Shown here piece by piece: positions 1-6,894 of a stretch of 64,000 nucleotides of DNA. Where the stretch lies: contig NZ_FNHV01000011.1 in NCBI RefSeq assembly GCF_900103585.1, forward strand, positions 1 through 64,000. Direction: 5' to 3'. How positions within the stretch are numbered: position 1 is the first letter of the stretch; the number at the start of each line of letters is the position of its first letter. Below the pieces are notes generated by a model that did no database searches, was not told where the DNA came from, and saw only the letters and a list, made by a program, of their open reading frames with translations. The position numbers and the translations under genes were made by a program. This DNA is from Streptomyces sp. cf386. Its GTDB lineage: Bacteria; Actinomycetota; Actinomycetes; Streptomycetales; Streptomycetaceae.

Positions 1-221
1 GCGGAACAGCCAGGCGGAATAAGCCCGGCCGTTCACAGCGTCCTCGCTGTGTTTTCTTCAAAGGAACCTCGTCCCAACCGGTGATCCGGCCGGAGACGGG
101 GTATCAACTAATCTGGCGTTGATTTTTGGCACGCTGTTGAGTTCTCAAGGAACGGACGCTTCCTTTGTACTCACCCTCTCGGGCTTTCCTCCGGGCGCTT
201 CCCTTCGTTCTTGCGTTTCCG
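1..221 (-). promoter_or_regulatory. Leader of an rRNA operon (pre-16S region); 16S gene lies left of the window
   Basis: Read on the minus strand, this stretch carries the conserved Streptomyces pre-16S leader: a TTGAGAACTCAA element at about 140-152 (antitermination/boxA neighbourhood), then a hairpin ACAGCG-AGGA-CGCTGT at about 37-52. I recognise the overall sequence as the leader that precedes 16S rRNA in Streptomyces rrn operons. Transcription runs leftward, so the 16S gene should begin shortly beyond base 1. The plus-strand reading frame here is antisense to the leader and is not a gene. Recognition is from memory of rrn leaders, not from an alignment. Confidence 0.8.
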
Positions 222-409
222 ACTCTATCAGATCCTTTTCCGATCCGATTTCCTCGGTGCTTTCCAGGTTCCCGCTCTCGCGTTTCCCTTTCCGGCGGTT
301 CCGACTTTATCAGATCCTTTCGGGCCTGACCCCCAGTCAGCGGGGCCTGTCTTCGTGGCTGTTGGGCCGTTCCGACGAGTGAGACTTTAGCGGATTCCTC
401 GCTCCCGAG
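222..409 (-). promoter_or_regulatory. Tandem rrn promoters (three -10 elements)
   Basis: On the minus strand three good -10 hexamers are visible: TAAAGT at 384-389, TAAAGT at 304-309 and TAGAGT at 222-227. The last two sit in a nearly identical block (GGATCTGATA then A or G then AGTCGGAA), a direct repeat about 80 bp apart, as is usual for multi-promoter Streptomyces rrn operons. Matching -35 hexamers are weak, also usual for some rrn promoters. They would drive the rRNA operon to the left. Confidence 0.7.
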
Positions 410-576
410 CTAATCGGGCGCTGCGCTCTGTCGAACGCGGATTCCTCATTCCGTAATTACACATGCCAATGAGACGACGGCAGACAGATCGACTGTCGTC
501 GAATAGTGGTTGGTCCTTGCGGAGTGGCTGTCCGGGGACCGACCGAGGTCGGCGCTCACGTCGGACAACTCGGAGA

Positions 577-605
577 ACACTACGGATCGGGGTGGGGCGT
601 GTCAA
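577..605 (-). promoter_or_regulatory. Near-consensus housekeeping promoter, leftward, probably the first rrn promoter
   Basis: On the minus strand TTGACA (600-605) and TAGTGT (577-582) are separated by exactly 17 bp, close to the HrdB/sigma-70 consensus. It points left toward the rRNA operon and lies only 41 bp from the trpS leader peptide, so the trpS and rrn promoters must be packed back to back. Confidence 0.65.
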
Positions 606-646
606 CTTCACTCTGTGCGGCACCCTAGGGGCGTAGTCTGGGTCAC

Positions 647-688
647 ATGACGACGCGTACGTGCACCCAGCTGTGGTGGGCCGCCTGA
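647..688 (+). CDS. trpS leader peptide with tandem Trp codons
   Basis: A 13-codon reading frame, MTTRTCTQLWWAA, has two adjacent TGG codons (674-679) followed by two Ala codons and TGA. It lies 125 bp upstream of trpS, and its Trp codons abut the first strand of an attenuator-like set of hairpins. The frame is too short for gene finders. A ribosome stalled at the Trp codons for lack of charged tRNA-Trp would cover 679-685. Ribosome-mediated attenuation of an auxiliary trpS has been described in S. coelicolor, and this looks like the same arrangement. No strong ribosome binding site is obvious, so the leader mRNA may start very near the ATG. Confidence 0.8.
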   Translation: MTTRTCTQLWWAA

Positions 689-739
689 CGGCGGCCGAGT
701 TCACGTATGCACTCAACGGCCGCCGCTTCGGCGGCCGTT
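679..739 (+). terminator. trpS attenuator: mutually exclusive hairpins 1:2, 2:3 and 3:4
   Basis: Strand 1 (GGCCGCC, 679-685) pairs with strand 2 (GGCGGCC, 690-696) around a TGAC loop. Strand 2 can instead pair with strand 3 (GGCCGCC, 718-724), giving an antiterminator. Strand 3 belongs to an 11-bp GC-rich terminator stem (715-725 with 729-739, loop CTT). Stalling at the Trp codons would hide strand 1, favour 2:3 and allow read-through into trpS. Only a weak T-rich run follows the terminator, as is common in Streptomyces. Confidence 0.8.
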
Positions 740-813
740 CTCGTATCTCCCTCCAGAGCTCCTGAGGGTCGGCCGACCGGGGACGGCGGTCTCGACCAGG
801 AGGTGGAGAAGAG

Positions 814-1863
814 ATGACGCGGGTCTTCAGCGGGGTCAAGCCGACCGGGCATCTGACGCTGGGGAACTACCTGGGGGCCATGCGGCGGTGGGCCGCCGTC
901 GACCAGCACCAGGCTGATGCGCTGTTCTGCATCGTCGATCTGCATGCGCTGACCGTGGACCACGATCCGGCGCGGGTGCGCAGGCTGAGTCGGCAGGCCG
1001 CGACGTTGTTGTTGGCGTCGGGGTTGGATCCGGAGCTGTGCACCGTCTTCGTACAGAGTCATGTGGATGAGCACGCTCGGCTGTCGTATGTGCTGGAGTG
1101 CGTGGCCACGGACGGCGAGATGCGGCGGATGATCCAGTACAAGGAGAAGGCCGCGCGGGAGCGGGAGCGCGGTGGGAGTGTGCGGCTGTCGCTGCTGACG
1201 TATCCCGTGCTGATGGCGGCGGACATCCTGGCGTACGGGACCGACGAGGTGCCGGTCGGGGACGACCAGACGCAGCATGTGGAGCTCGCGCGGGACCTCG
1301 CCGTGCGGTTCAACCAGCGGTACGGGCATGCGTTCGTGGTGCCTCGGGCCACGCCTCCGCAGGTCGCGGCTCGGGTGATGAATCTGCAGGATCCGATGTC
1401 GAAGATGGGCAAGAGCGACGACTCCGGGCCGGGGATCGTCTATCTGCTCGACGAGTCGGATGTGGTGCGGAGGAAGGTCATGCGGGCCGTGACCGACAGT
1501 GGGCGGGAGGTCGTGTACGACCGGGACGCGCAGCCCGGCGTGGCGAATCTGCTGGAGATCCTGGCGGCTTGTACGGGTGGGAACCCATCGGAGCTGAGCG
1601 GTGTATATGAGTCGTACGGCTCTTTGAAGTCAGCCACTGCGGAGGCCGTGGTCGAGGTTCTCAGGCCCGTGCAGGAGAGGCACAGGGAGCTGTGCGCGGA
1701 TCCTGGTTATGTGGAGGGGGTGCTGCGGGATGGTGCTGAGCGGGCTCGGGCGATGGCGCGGCCGATCGTGGATGCCGCGTATCGGGCGATCGGATTGCTG
1801 CCGGCGGCAGCGACTGCGACCGCGGATATCGGGGTGACCGCGGATATCGGGGTGACCGCGTAG
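814..1863 (+). CDS. trpS: Tryptophanyl-tRNA synthetase, auxiliary type
   Basis: Class I aminoacyl-tRNA synthetase that charges tRNA-Trp in the cytoplasm; 349 residues, normal for the family. The HIGH-type signature is GHLTLGN (residues 12-18). The KMSKS loop reads KMGKS at 197-201, with Gly in place of the usual Ser. The start has a good site (AGGAGGTGGAGAAG) just upstream. Expression is probably controlled by the Trp-codon leader and attenuator in front. In S. coelicolor the gene at this locus is the auxiliary, indolmycin-resistant enzyme, with a housekeeping copy elsewhere; I infer the same here. The C-terminus ends in a duplicated DIGVTA stretch. Confidence 0.95.
   Translation: MTRVFSGVKPTGHLTLGNYLGAMRRWAAVDQHQADALFCIVDLHALTVDHDPARVRRLSRQAATLLLASGLDPELCTVFVQSHVDEHARLSYVLECVATDGEMRRMIQYKEKAARERERGGSVRLSLLTYPVLMAADILAYGTDEVPVGDDQTQHVELARDLAVRFNQRYGHAFVVPRATPPQVAARVMNLQDPMSKMGKSDDSGPGIVYLLDESDVVRRKVMRAVTDSGREVVYDRDAQPGVANLLEILAACTGGNPSELSGVYESYGSLKSATAEAVVEVLRPVQERHRELCADPGYVEGVLRDGAERARAMARPIVDAAYRAIGLLPAAATATADIGVTADIGVTA
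1818..1860. repeat. 18-bp tandem repeat in the 3' end of trpS
   Basis: The unit GACCGCGGATATCGGGGT occurs twice in full (1818-1835, 1836-1853) and then for 7 more bases. It is in frame and adds TADIGV units to the TrpRS tail. It is probably a recent slippage duplication outside the catalytic body. Confidence 0.85.
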
Positions 1864-1874
1864 GGGGTGGGCTG

Positions 1875-1901
1875 GGCCGTCCCCTGGGATAGGGGACGGC
1901 C
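1875..1901. terminator. Bidirectional terminator between trpS and proC
   Basis: A perfect 10-bp GC stem (GGCCGTCCCC, 1875-1884, with its complement at 1892-1901) and a 7-base loop lie between the converging 3' ends of trpS and proC. The position suits both transcripts. Confidence 0.8.
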
Positions 1902-1906
1902 AGGCC

Positions 1907-2716
1907 TCACTTGGTACCGGAGGCCAGTTCGCGGCTGCGGTCGCGGGCGGCTTCGAGGGCAGCGATGAGGGCGGCTCGTACGCCGTGGTTCTCGAGTTCG
2001 CGGATGGCATTGATGGTGGTGCCGGCGGGGGACGTCACGTTCTCGCGAAGCTTGACGGGGTGTTCGCCGCTGTCGCGGAGCATCGTCGCGGCGCCGATCG
2101 CGGACTGGACGATCAGGTCGTGGGCCTTGTCGCGGGGCAGGCCGAGGAGGATGCCGGCGTCGGTCATGGCTTCGACCAGGTAGAAGAAGTACGCCGGGCC
2201 GGAGCCGGAGAGGGCCGTGCAGGCGTCCTGCTGGGATTCGGGGACGCGGAGCGTCTTGCCTACGGAGCCGAAGATCTCCTCGGTGTGGGCGAGGTCGGCT
2301 TCGCTGGCGTGGCTGCCGGCGGAGATGACGGACATGGCCTCGTCGACCAGGGCCGGGGTGTTCGTCATGACGCGGACGACCGGAGTGCCTGCGGCCAGGC
2401 GGGCCTCGAAGAAGGAGGTGGGGATGCCCGCGGCGCCGCTGATGACCAGGCGGTCGGCGGGGACGTGCGGGGCGAGTTCGTCGAGGAGGGTGCCCATGTC
2501 CTGCGGCTTGACCGTGAGGATCAGGGTGTCGGCGGTCTTGGCGGCTTCCGCGTTGGTGACCGGGGTGACTCCGTAGCGGGTGCGGAGTTCTTCGGCTCGT
2601 TCCGCGCGGCGGGCCGTCACCAGGAGGTCGGCCGGGGCCCAGCCGCCGCGGATCATTCCGCTGAGCAGGGCTTCGCCGATCTTGCCGGTGCCGAGGACTG
2701 CGACTTTCTGGGTCAT
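1907..2716 (-). CDS. proC: Pyrroline-5-carboxylate reductase
   Basis: Last step of proline synthesis: NAD(P)H reduction of 1-pyrroline-5-carboxylate to L-proline, cytosolic. The 269-residue length is standard. The N-terminal Rossmann motif is VLGTGKIG (residues 7-14). The C-terminal dimerisation domain carries the conserved ALSGSGPAYFF segment near residue 170 and a late NVTSPAGTT segment that belongs to the P5CR signature. It stands alone, convergent with trpS, with the ABC operon behind it. Confidence 0.95.
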   Translation of the reverse strand: MTQKVAVLGTGKIGEALLSGMIRGGWAPADLLVTARRAERAEELRTRYGVTPVTNAEAAKTADTLILTVKPQDMGTLLDELAPHVPADRLVISGAAGIPTSFFEARLAAGTPVVRVMTNTPALVDEAMSVISAGSHASEADLAHTEEIFGSVGKTLRVPESQQDACTALSGSGPAYFFYLVEAMTDAGILLGLPRDKAHDLIVQSAIGAATMLRDSGEHPVKLRENVTSPAGTTINAIRELENHGVRAALIAALEAARDRSRELASGTK

Positions 2717-2847
2717 GGCTGGGGTGCCCTCCGGGGGTTGCGTCGTCCGGGTTCATCCTCGCACCCGCGGCTCCCTTCGAGGTGGCGTGTCCGGTGGGCG
2801 GACGGGTTGGGCGGCGGGTCCGGACGGCTCGCCCGGCCCCGCGGCGG

Positions 2848-3639
2848 TCATGCCGTCCTGCGCCGCAGGGTCGCCGCGCCCAGGCCCAGGACCAGCAGGG
2901 CACAGCCCGCCACGATCAGGGCGTCGCGGACGAAGTTGGCGGTCATGTCGGTGTGCTTGAGGACCTCGTTCATACCGTCGACCGCGTAGGACATGGGGAG
3001 GACGTCGGAGATGGCCTCCAGGGCCGGGTGCATGTTGTCGCGGGGAGTGAAGAGGCCACAGAGGAGGAGCTGGGGGAAGATCACGGCCGGCATGAACTGG
3101 ACGGCCTGGAATTCGGAGGCCGCGAAGGCCGAGACGAAGAGGCCGAGCGCGGTGCCGAGCAGCGCGTCGAGCAAGGCCACGAGCAGGAGCAGCCAGGGGC
3201 TGCCGGTGACGTCCAGGCCGAGGAACCAGAGGGCGAGTCCCGTCGCCAGGGCTGACTGGATGATCGCGAGGGTGCCGAAGGCGAGGGCGTAGCCGGCGAT
3301 CAGGTCGCCCTTGCCGAGGGGCATGGCGAGAAGGCGTTCGAGGGTGCCCGAGGTGCGTTCGCGCAGGGTGGCGATGGAGGTGACCAGGAACATCGTGATC
3401 AGCGGGAAGATCCCGAGGAGGGAGGCGCCGATGTTGTCGAAGGTGCGCGGGCTGCCGTCGAAGACGTAGCGCAGCAGGAACAGCATCACGCAAGGGACGA
3501 GGAGCATCAGCGCGATGGTGCGGGGGTCGTGGAACAGCTGGCGCAGGACCCGGGCGGCGGTGGCGGTCGTGCGGGCGAGGTTCAGGGGGCCGGTGGGGGC
3601 GGGCCGCAGTACCGGGGTCGTGCTCGTCTGTGTGGTCAT
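2848..3639 (-). CDS. ABC-2 type exporter permease
   Basis: A 263-residue membrane protein with about six hydrophobic segments, beginning near residue 40 (LMLLVPCVMLFLLRYVF). The ERTSGTLERLLAMPL segment is typical of the ABC-2/DrrB-like permease family. It overlaps the upstream ATPase gene by 4 bp, so the two are translated together and form a one-ATPase, one-permease exporter. The substrate cannot be read from sequence; relatives export drugs, lipids or polysaccharides. Confidence 0.88.
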   Translation of the reverse strand: MTTQTSTTPVLRPAPTGPLNLARTTATAARVLRQLFHDPRTIALMLLVPCVMLFLLRYVFDGSPRTFDNIGASLLGIFPLITMFLVTSIATLRERTSGTLERLLAMPLGKGDLIAGYALAFGTLAIIQSALATGLALWFLGLDVTGSPWLLLLVALLDALLGTALGLFVSAFAASEFQAVQFMPAVIFPQLLLCGLFTPRDNMHPALEAISDVLPMSYAVDGMNEVLKHTDMTANFVRDALIVAGCALLVLGLGAATLRRRTA

Positions 3640-4448
3640 CGCATGGTCTCCTTCGCGCCGGCGGCTGCGACCGCCTCGTCGACCAGGTGCAGGAAGGCCG
3701 CCTCGACCGTCTCTGAGTTCGTACGGGTGCGGAGGACGTCCGGGGTGTCGTCGGCGAGGATCCGGCCCTCGCGCATGAGGAGGAGGCGATGGCAGCGCTC
3801 GGCCTCGTCCATGACGTGGGAGGAGATGAGGAGGGTGGCACCGCGTGAGGCGGCGATGGAGTGGAAGAGGTTCCAGAGGTCGCGGCGCAGCACCGGGTCC
3901 AGACCGACCGTCGGTTCGTCCAGGACGAGGAGTTCGGGGGTGCCGAGGAGGGCGACCGCCAGGGAGACGCGGCTGCGCTGGCCACCGGAGAGGTTGCCGG
4001 CCAGGGCGTCGGCGTGGCTGGTGAGGTCGACGTCGGCGATGGCGCGGGTGACGTTCTCGTGGCGCCGGTCGGCGGCCGCGTGGCCGGGGTCGAGGATCGC
4101 GGCGAAGTAGGCGAGGTTCTGGCGGATCGTCAGGTCGTCGTAGACGGAGGGGGCTTGGGTGACGTAGCCGATGCGGGTACGCAGGGTGGGGTGGCCGGCG
4201 GGGCGGCCGAGGACGTCGAGGGTGCCGGTGACCTTGGCCTGGGTGCCGACGATCGCTCGCATGAGGGTCGTCTTGCCACAGCCGGAGGGGCCGAGCAGGC
4301 CGGTGATCTGGCCGCGCGGGACGGTGAAGTCGAGGTCGCGGAGTACTGGGCGGGTGCCGCGTACGACGCTCAGGGCGTCGGCTCGGATGGCGGGGTTGTT
4401 GTCGGGGGTGTCGGGGGGATCGGATCGGACCGCGGAGTAATTCATCAT
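3636..4448 (-). CDS. ABC transporter ATP-binding protein
   Basis: A 270-residue nucleotide-binding subunit. Walker A is GPSGCGKTT (53-61), the signature LSGGQ is at 153-157, and Walker B ends in LDEP with D177/E178; all ATPase motifs are intact. It is first gene of a two-gene operon with the permease. Two adjacent ATG codons (4448 and 4445) could start translation; GGAGG lies about 12 bases before the first, and a perfect palindrome overlaps this region. A role in drug or lipid export is likely but unproven. Confidence 0.9.
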   Translation of the reverse strand: MMNYSAVRSDPPDTPDNNPAIRADALSVVRGTRPVLRDLDFTVPRGQITGLLGPSGCGKTTLMRAIVGTQAKVTGTLDVLGRPAGHPTLRTRIGYVTQAPSVYDDLTIRQNLAYFAAILDPGHAAADRRHENVTRAIADVDLTSHADALAGNLSGGQRSRVSLAVALLGTPELLVLDEPTVGLDPVLRRDLWNLFHSIAASRGATLLISSHVMDEAERCHRLLLMREGRILADDTPDVLRTRTNSETVEAAFLHLVDEAVAAAGAKETMR

Positions 4449-4457
4449 GTGATGAAT
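4440..4457. promoter_or_regulatory. Perfect 18-bp palindrome over the ABC operon start (operator candidate)
   Basis: ATTCATCATGTGATGAAT reads the same on both strands and covers the start codons of the ATPase gene. An AT-rich perfect dyad in such GC-rich DNA is unlikely by chance and looks like a repressor site of the TetR, PadR or GntR type. No regulator gene adjoins it, so the protein is unknown. Confidence 0.55.
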
Positions 4458-4568
4458 AATCCTCCGCCGAGAACTACCTCGTCAAGCGTCGAGGTGGGAC
4501 AGGGGGTGAGGTGGGCGCGGCCGGTGCGCAATTCGCCCGCCCTCCCCGGCGAAGGGTTGGGAGGGAGG

Positions 4569-5339
4569 TCAGGGGGTGGTGGCTACGAGGAGGTCGACGT
4601 CGTAGGTCTCTTCGATGAATCCGTCCGGGAAGGTCTTGAGGAGGATCTGCTTCTCCTCGGTGAGGAAGGTGGTGCTGGCCTCTGCGCCGTTGACCAGGAA
4701 GATCGAGTGGCTGCCGAGGTTCGCCAGGTGGGTGTCGACGGTGACCTGGCGGCTCCAGCGGACCTTGCGGCGGGTGAAGGCCAGGTGCCCGGTGGGGTCG
4801 GTCAGGGCGGCTCGGGAAGCGCTGCCGCCCTGCTCGACGACGGGGTGGAGGCCGAAGCGGCCTTCGATGCGGCGTGCCTGGGCCACGTGCCAGGGGATGT
4901 CGAGGGGGGTGCTGTTCCACCAGAGGGCGAGTGCGCCGCCCGGCCGTAGTACGCGCAAGGCCTCCGGGGCCGAGTGGGCGGGGTCGGTCCAGTGCCAGGC
5001 CTGGGCGTAGGTGAGGAAGTCGGCGGAGGCGGTGGCGAGGGGGAGGGCGTTGCCGTTGCCGCGGACGATCGGGATGTCGGGGTGGCTGCGGCGGAACTGG
5101 GCTGCCATGCCGTCGCCGGGCTCCACGGCCAGTACGTCGGCGCCGCGCTGTCGTAGGAGGGCGGTGGCTATGCCCGTGCCCGCGCCCACGTCGACGACGC
5201 GTGCGCCGGTGAGGGGGCGGTCGGCGAGTTCCTCGATCGCGTCGAAGAGGGCGGGCGGGTAGGAGGGGCGGTTCGCGGCGTACTGGGCTGCGGCGGCGTC
5301 GAAGGAGCGGGCGCGGGCGGTGTGTGAGGGTGCCGTCAT
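4569..5339 (-). CDS. Class I SAM-dependent methyltransferase
   Basis: A 256-residue methyltransferase of the UbiE/Methyltransf_11 type. The SAM-binding motif I is VVDVGAGTG near residue 48, and later the AQAWHWTDP segment and the LRVLRPGGALALWW motif are seen, both typical of this group. I chose the ATG at 5339 (MTAPSHTARARSFDAAAAQY) because the protein-like sequence begins there; a longer frame to 5423 reads as low-quality sequence. The substrate is unknown. It stands alone on the minus strand. Confidence 0.85.
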   Translation of the reverse strand: MTAPSHTARARSFDAAAAQYAANRPSYPPALFDAIEELADRPLTGARVVDVGAGTGIATALLRQRGADVLAVEPGDGMAAQFRRSHPDIPIVRGNGNALPLATASADFLTYAQAWHWTDPAHSAPEALRVLRPGGALALWWNSTPLDIPWHVAQARRIEGRFGLHPVVEQGGSASRAALTDPTGHLAFTRRKVRWSRQVTVDTHLANLGSHSIFLVNGAEASTTFLTEEKQILLKTFPDGFIEETYDVDLLVATTP

Positions 5340-5790
5340 AGGGCCATGGTGGCCGTGGTTGGTGCGGCGTGCACCGAGTTCGCCGAGAGGTGGAGCCGAC
5401 TTGGCAGGCGGGGGCATAGGCACCCGCCGGGGGGAAGGGGGCGACTGTGACTGCTCCGAGCCGTGCGTCGGCCTCGGTCGGCCGCCGGCTCCAGGGTCAT
5501 GGCGTGGAAGCGCAGCGCGTCGAACGGTGTCAGTCGAACGGCGTCAAACAGTTCGGAGGAGAGACCCGCGAACGCCTCAGCCTCGTGCAGCTTGGTCGTC
5601 GGATGGCCGGCAGGCGGACGTCGCGGGGGCTGTGGCCCCGGAGGTCTCCGCGACCTCGGCCAACGGGTCGAGCGACTCCGCGCGCAGCTGCAGGAAGGCG
5701 GCCGACCTGGGCTTCCGGCCTCGGCCCGCCGGAGTCCGCGCCGGCCGACGGGGCAGAGTGGCGCGCGGCGTGTCCGAGCTGTGTCTTCGG
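5340..5790 (-). other. Gene-poor stretch with possible decayed coding remnant
   Basis: No intact gene is visible. On the minus strand two neighbouring pieces look protein-like but are in different frames: one containing FLQLRAESLDPLAEVAE (about 5630-5700) and one containing FDAVRLTPFDALRFHAM (about 5490-5570). A frameshift near 5580-5600 would join them. Third-position GC in the second piece is lower than in true genes of this window. It may be the remnant of a lost gene; I cannot name the family. Confidence 0.25.
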
Positions 5791-6303
5791 CTAGGAGTGG
5801 CGGCGCTTCTTCGCCGGGTTGCCTGTGCGGCGGGTGGTGCGGGTGTTGTGCTGTTTGCGGGACGTCTCGTATTCCTCGCGGTGGAGTTTCTCGCCGGGGG
5901 CCTCGATGAGGGAGCGGAAGAAGTAGGCGAGGAGGGAGCCGACGAAGCCGATCATGAGGAGGCTGCGGAGGCTGGCGTGGCGGTCGGGGTCGGGGCGCTT
6001 GGTGAAGGCGTCCCAGGTGTGGCGGAAGGCGAGGGCGCTGCACACCGCGAACATCACCACGACCAGGACGGTGACGAAGGTGCCGACCGCGGCGATCTGG
6101 ATCCCCTGGTAGGCGAAGCGCAGGACCAGGCAGGAGGCGACCGCGGTGGCGAGGGAGCCGACGGCCACGGCGATGCGGCGGGCGGTGTAGCCGTTGTCGT
6201 GGTCCACCCAGGTCGTGCCGAAGAAGCGGAGGGGCTCGGGGCGGGGGCCCGTGGAGCCCGCGGGGGTGTCCGGGGTGCCGTTCTTCTCGCTCTTCTCGCT
6301 CAC
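5791..6303 (-). CDS. Small membrane protein, function unknown
   Basis: About 170 residues from a GTG at 6303 (VSEKSEKNG). Three hydrophobic segments are visible: VAVGSLATAVASCLVLRF, GTFVTVLVVVMFAVCSALAF and LLMIGFVGSLLAYFF. The C-terminus is short, basic and hydrophilic (RRTGNPAKKRRHS). The start was placed where the charged N-terminus begins; the longer frame runs through the SH3-protein gene. The type is conserved in Streptomyces at this locus, to my knowledge without assigned function. It lies downstream of the SH3-type gene on the same strand. Confidence 0.75.
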   Translation of the reverse strand: MSEKSEKNGTPDTPAGSTGPRPEPLRFFGTTWVDHDNGYTARRIAVAVGSLATAVASCLVLRFAYQGIQIAAVGTFVTVLVVVMFAVCSALAFRHTWDAFTKRPDPDRHASLRSLLMIGFVGSLLAYFFRSLIEAPGEKLHREEYETSRKQHNTRTTRRTGNPAKKRRHS

Positions 6304-6356
6304 GAGTCGATTATGGCTCCAGCGTGGCCGCGGGCTCCGTACGGGTTCCGCCCGGA

Positions 6357-6713
6357 TCAGGAGCAGCGCGGGCGGACGTAGCCGTCGCTGCCGGTGTTCA
6401 CATAGGCGTCCGAGACGAACTCGCCGTCGTCGATGTTGTCCCAGATGTTCGACGTGCCGTAGGGACCGGCCACCCACGTGCCCGGCGTCTGGCAGTAGAT
6501 CGGGATCATGGCGCCCTCGGGCAGGACGCGGACGACGGGGTACTGGGTGCCGGGGCCCCGGCGGACGTTCAGGCGGACGCCCGGCGCGACCGGGTAGTAG
6601 CGCACCGCCGTGGCCGCCATGGTGGTCACGGCCTCGCCCTCGCCCCTCCCGGCGTCTTCGCCGACGCCGGCCGCCTCGGCTCTCTCGAACCCTTCAGCGC
6701 GGTCCACAGACAT
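6357..6713 (-). CDS. SH3-type (bacterial SH3) domain protein
   Basis: A 118-residue protein starting at ATG 6713, with GGGGGAGG about 6 bases upstream deciding the start. Residues ~45-85 form a bacterial SH3 domain (VRLNVRRGPGTQYPVVRVLP), followed by a segment ending SDAYVNTGSDGYVRPRC. Such domains usually bind cell-wall peptides, but no classical signal peptide is visible, so export is uncertain. It is divergent from the receptor-like kinase gene, which suggests a cell-envelope setting. Confidence 0.75.
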   Translation of the reverse strand: MSVDRAEGFERAEAAGVGEDAGRGEGEAVTTMAATAVRYYPVAPGVRLNVRRGPGTQYPVVRVLPEGAMIPIYCQTPGTWVAGPYGTSNIWDNIDDGEFVSDAYVNTGSDGYVRPRCS

Positions 6714-6894
6714 GGAAAACCTCCCCCGTTGATCCCCATGACTCCCATGGGGTCCCGTTGATTCCCCTAAATCACGCCACGCACACATGTGCGCGGTGGG
6801 AACACGGAGGCTAGCAAGCCGCCTCTGTCTCGTACGAGTCATCGACTAGGCTCCGTGCGTCGCGCGCGCGGACGAACAGCACGGGGGTGGTCCC

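Noticed and set aside
119..382. Plus-strand frame of 87 codons in the rrn promoter region
   Set aside because: It is antisense to the rRNA leader and promoters and has no ribosome site or protein-like composition.
643..1329. Long minus-strand frame antisense to trpS
   Set aside because: High-GC shadow frame rich in Arg, Pro and His; trpS has full family motifs on the other strand.
5447..5794. Plus-strand frame of 115 codons
   Set aside because: Arg/Gly/Ala-rich with no motif or ribosome site; the minus-strand remnant looks more protein-like.
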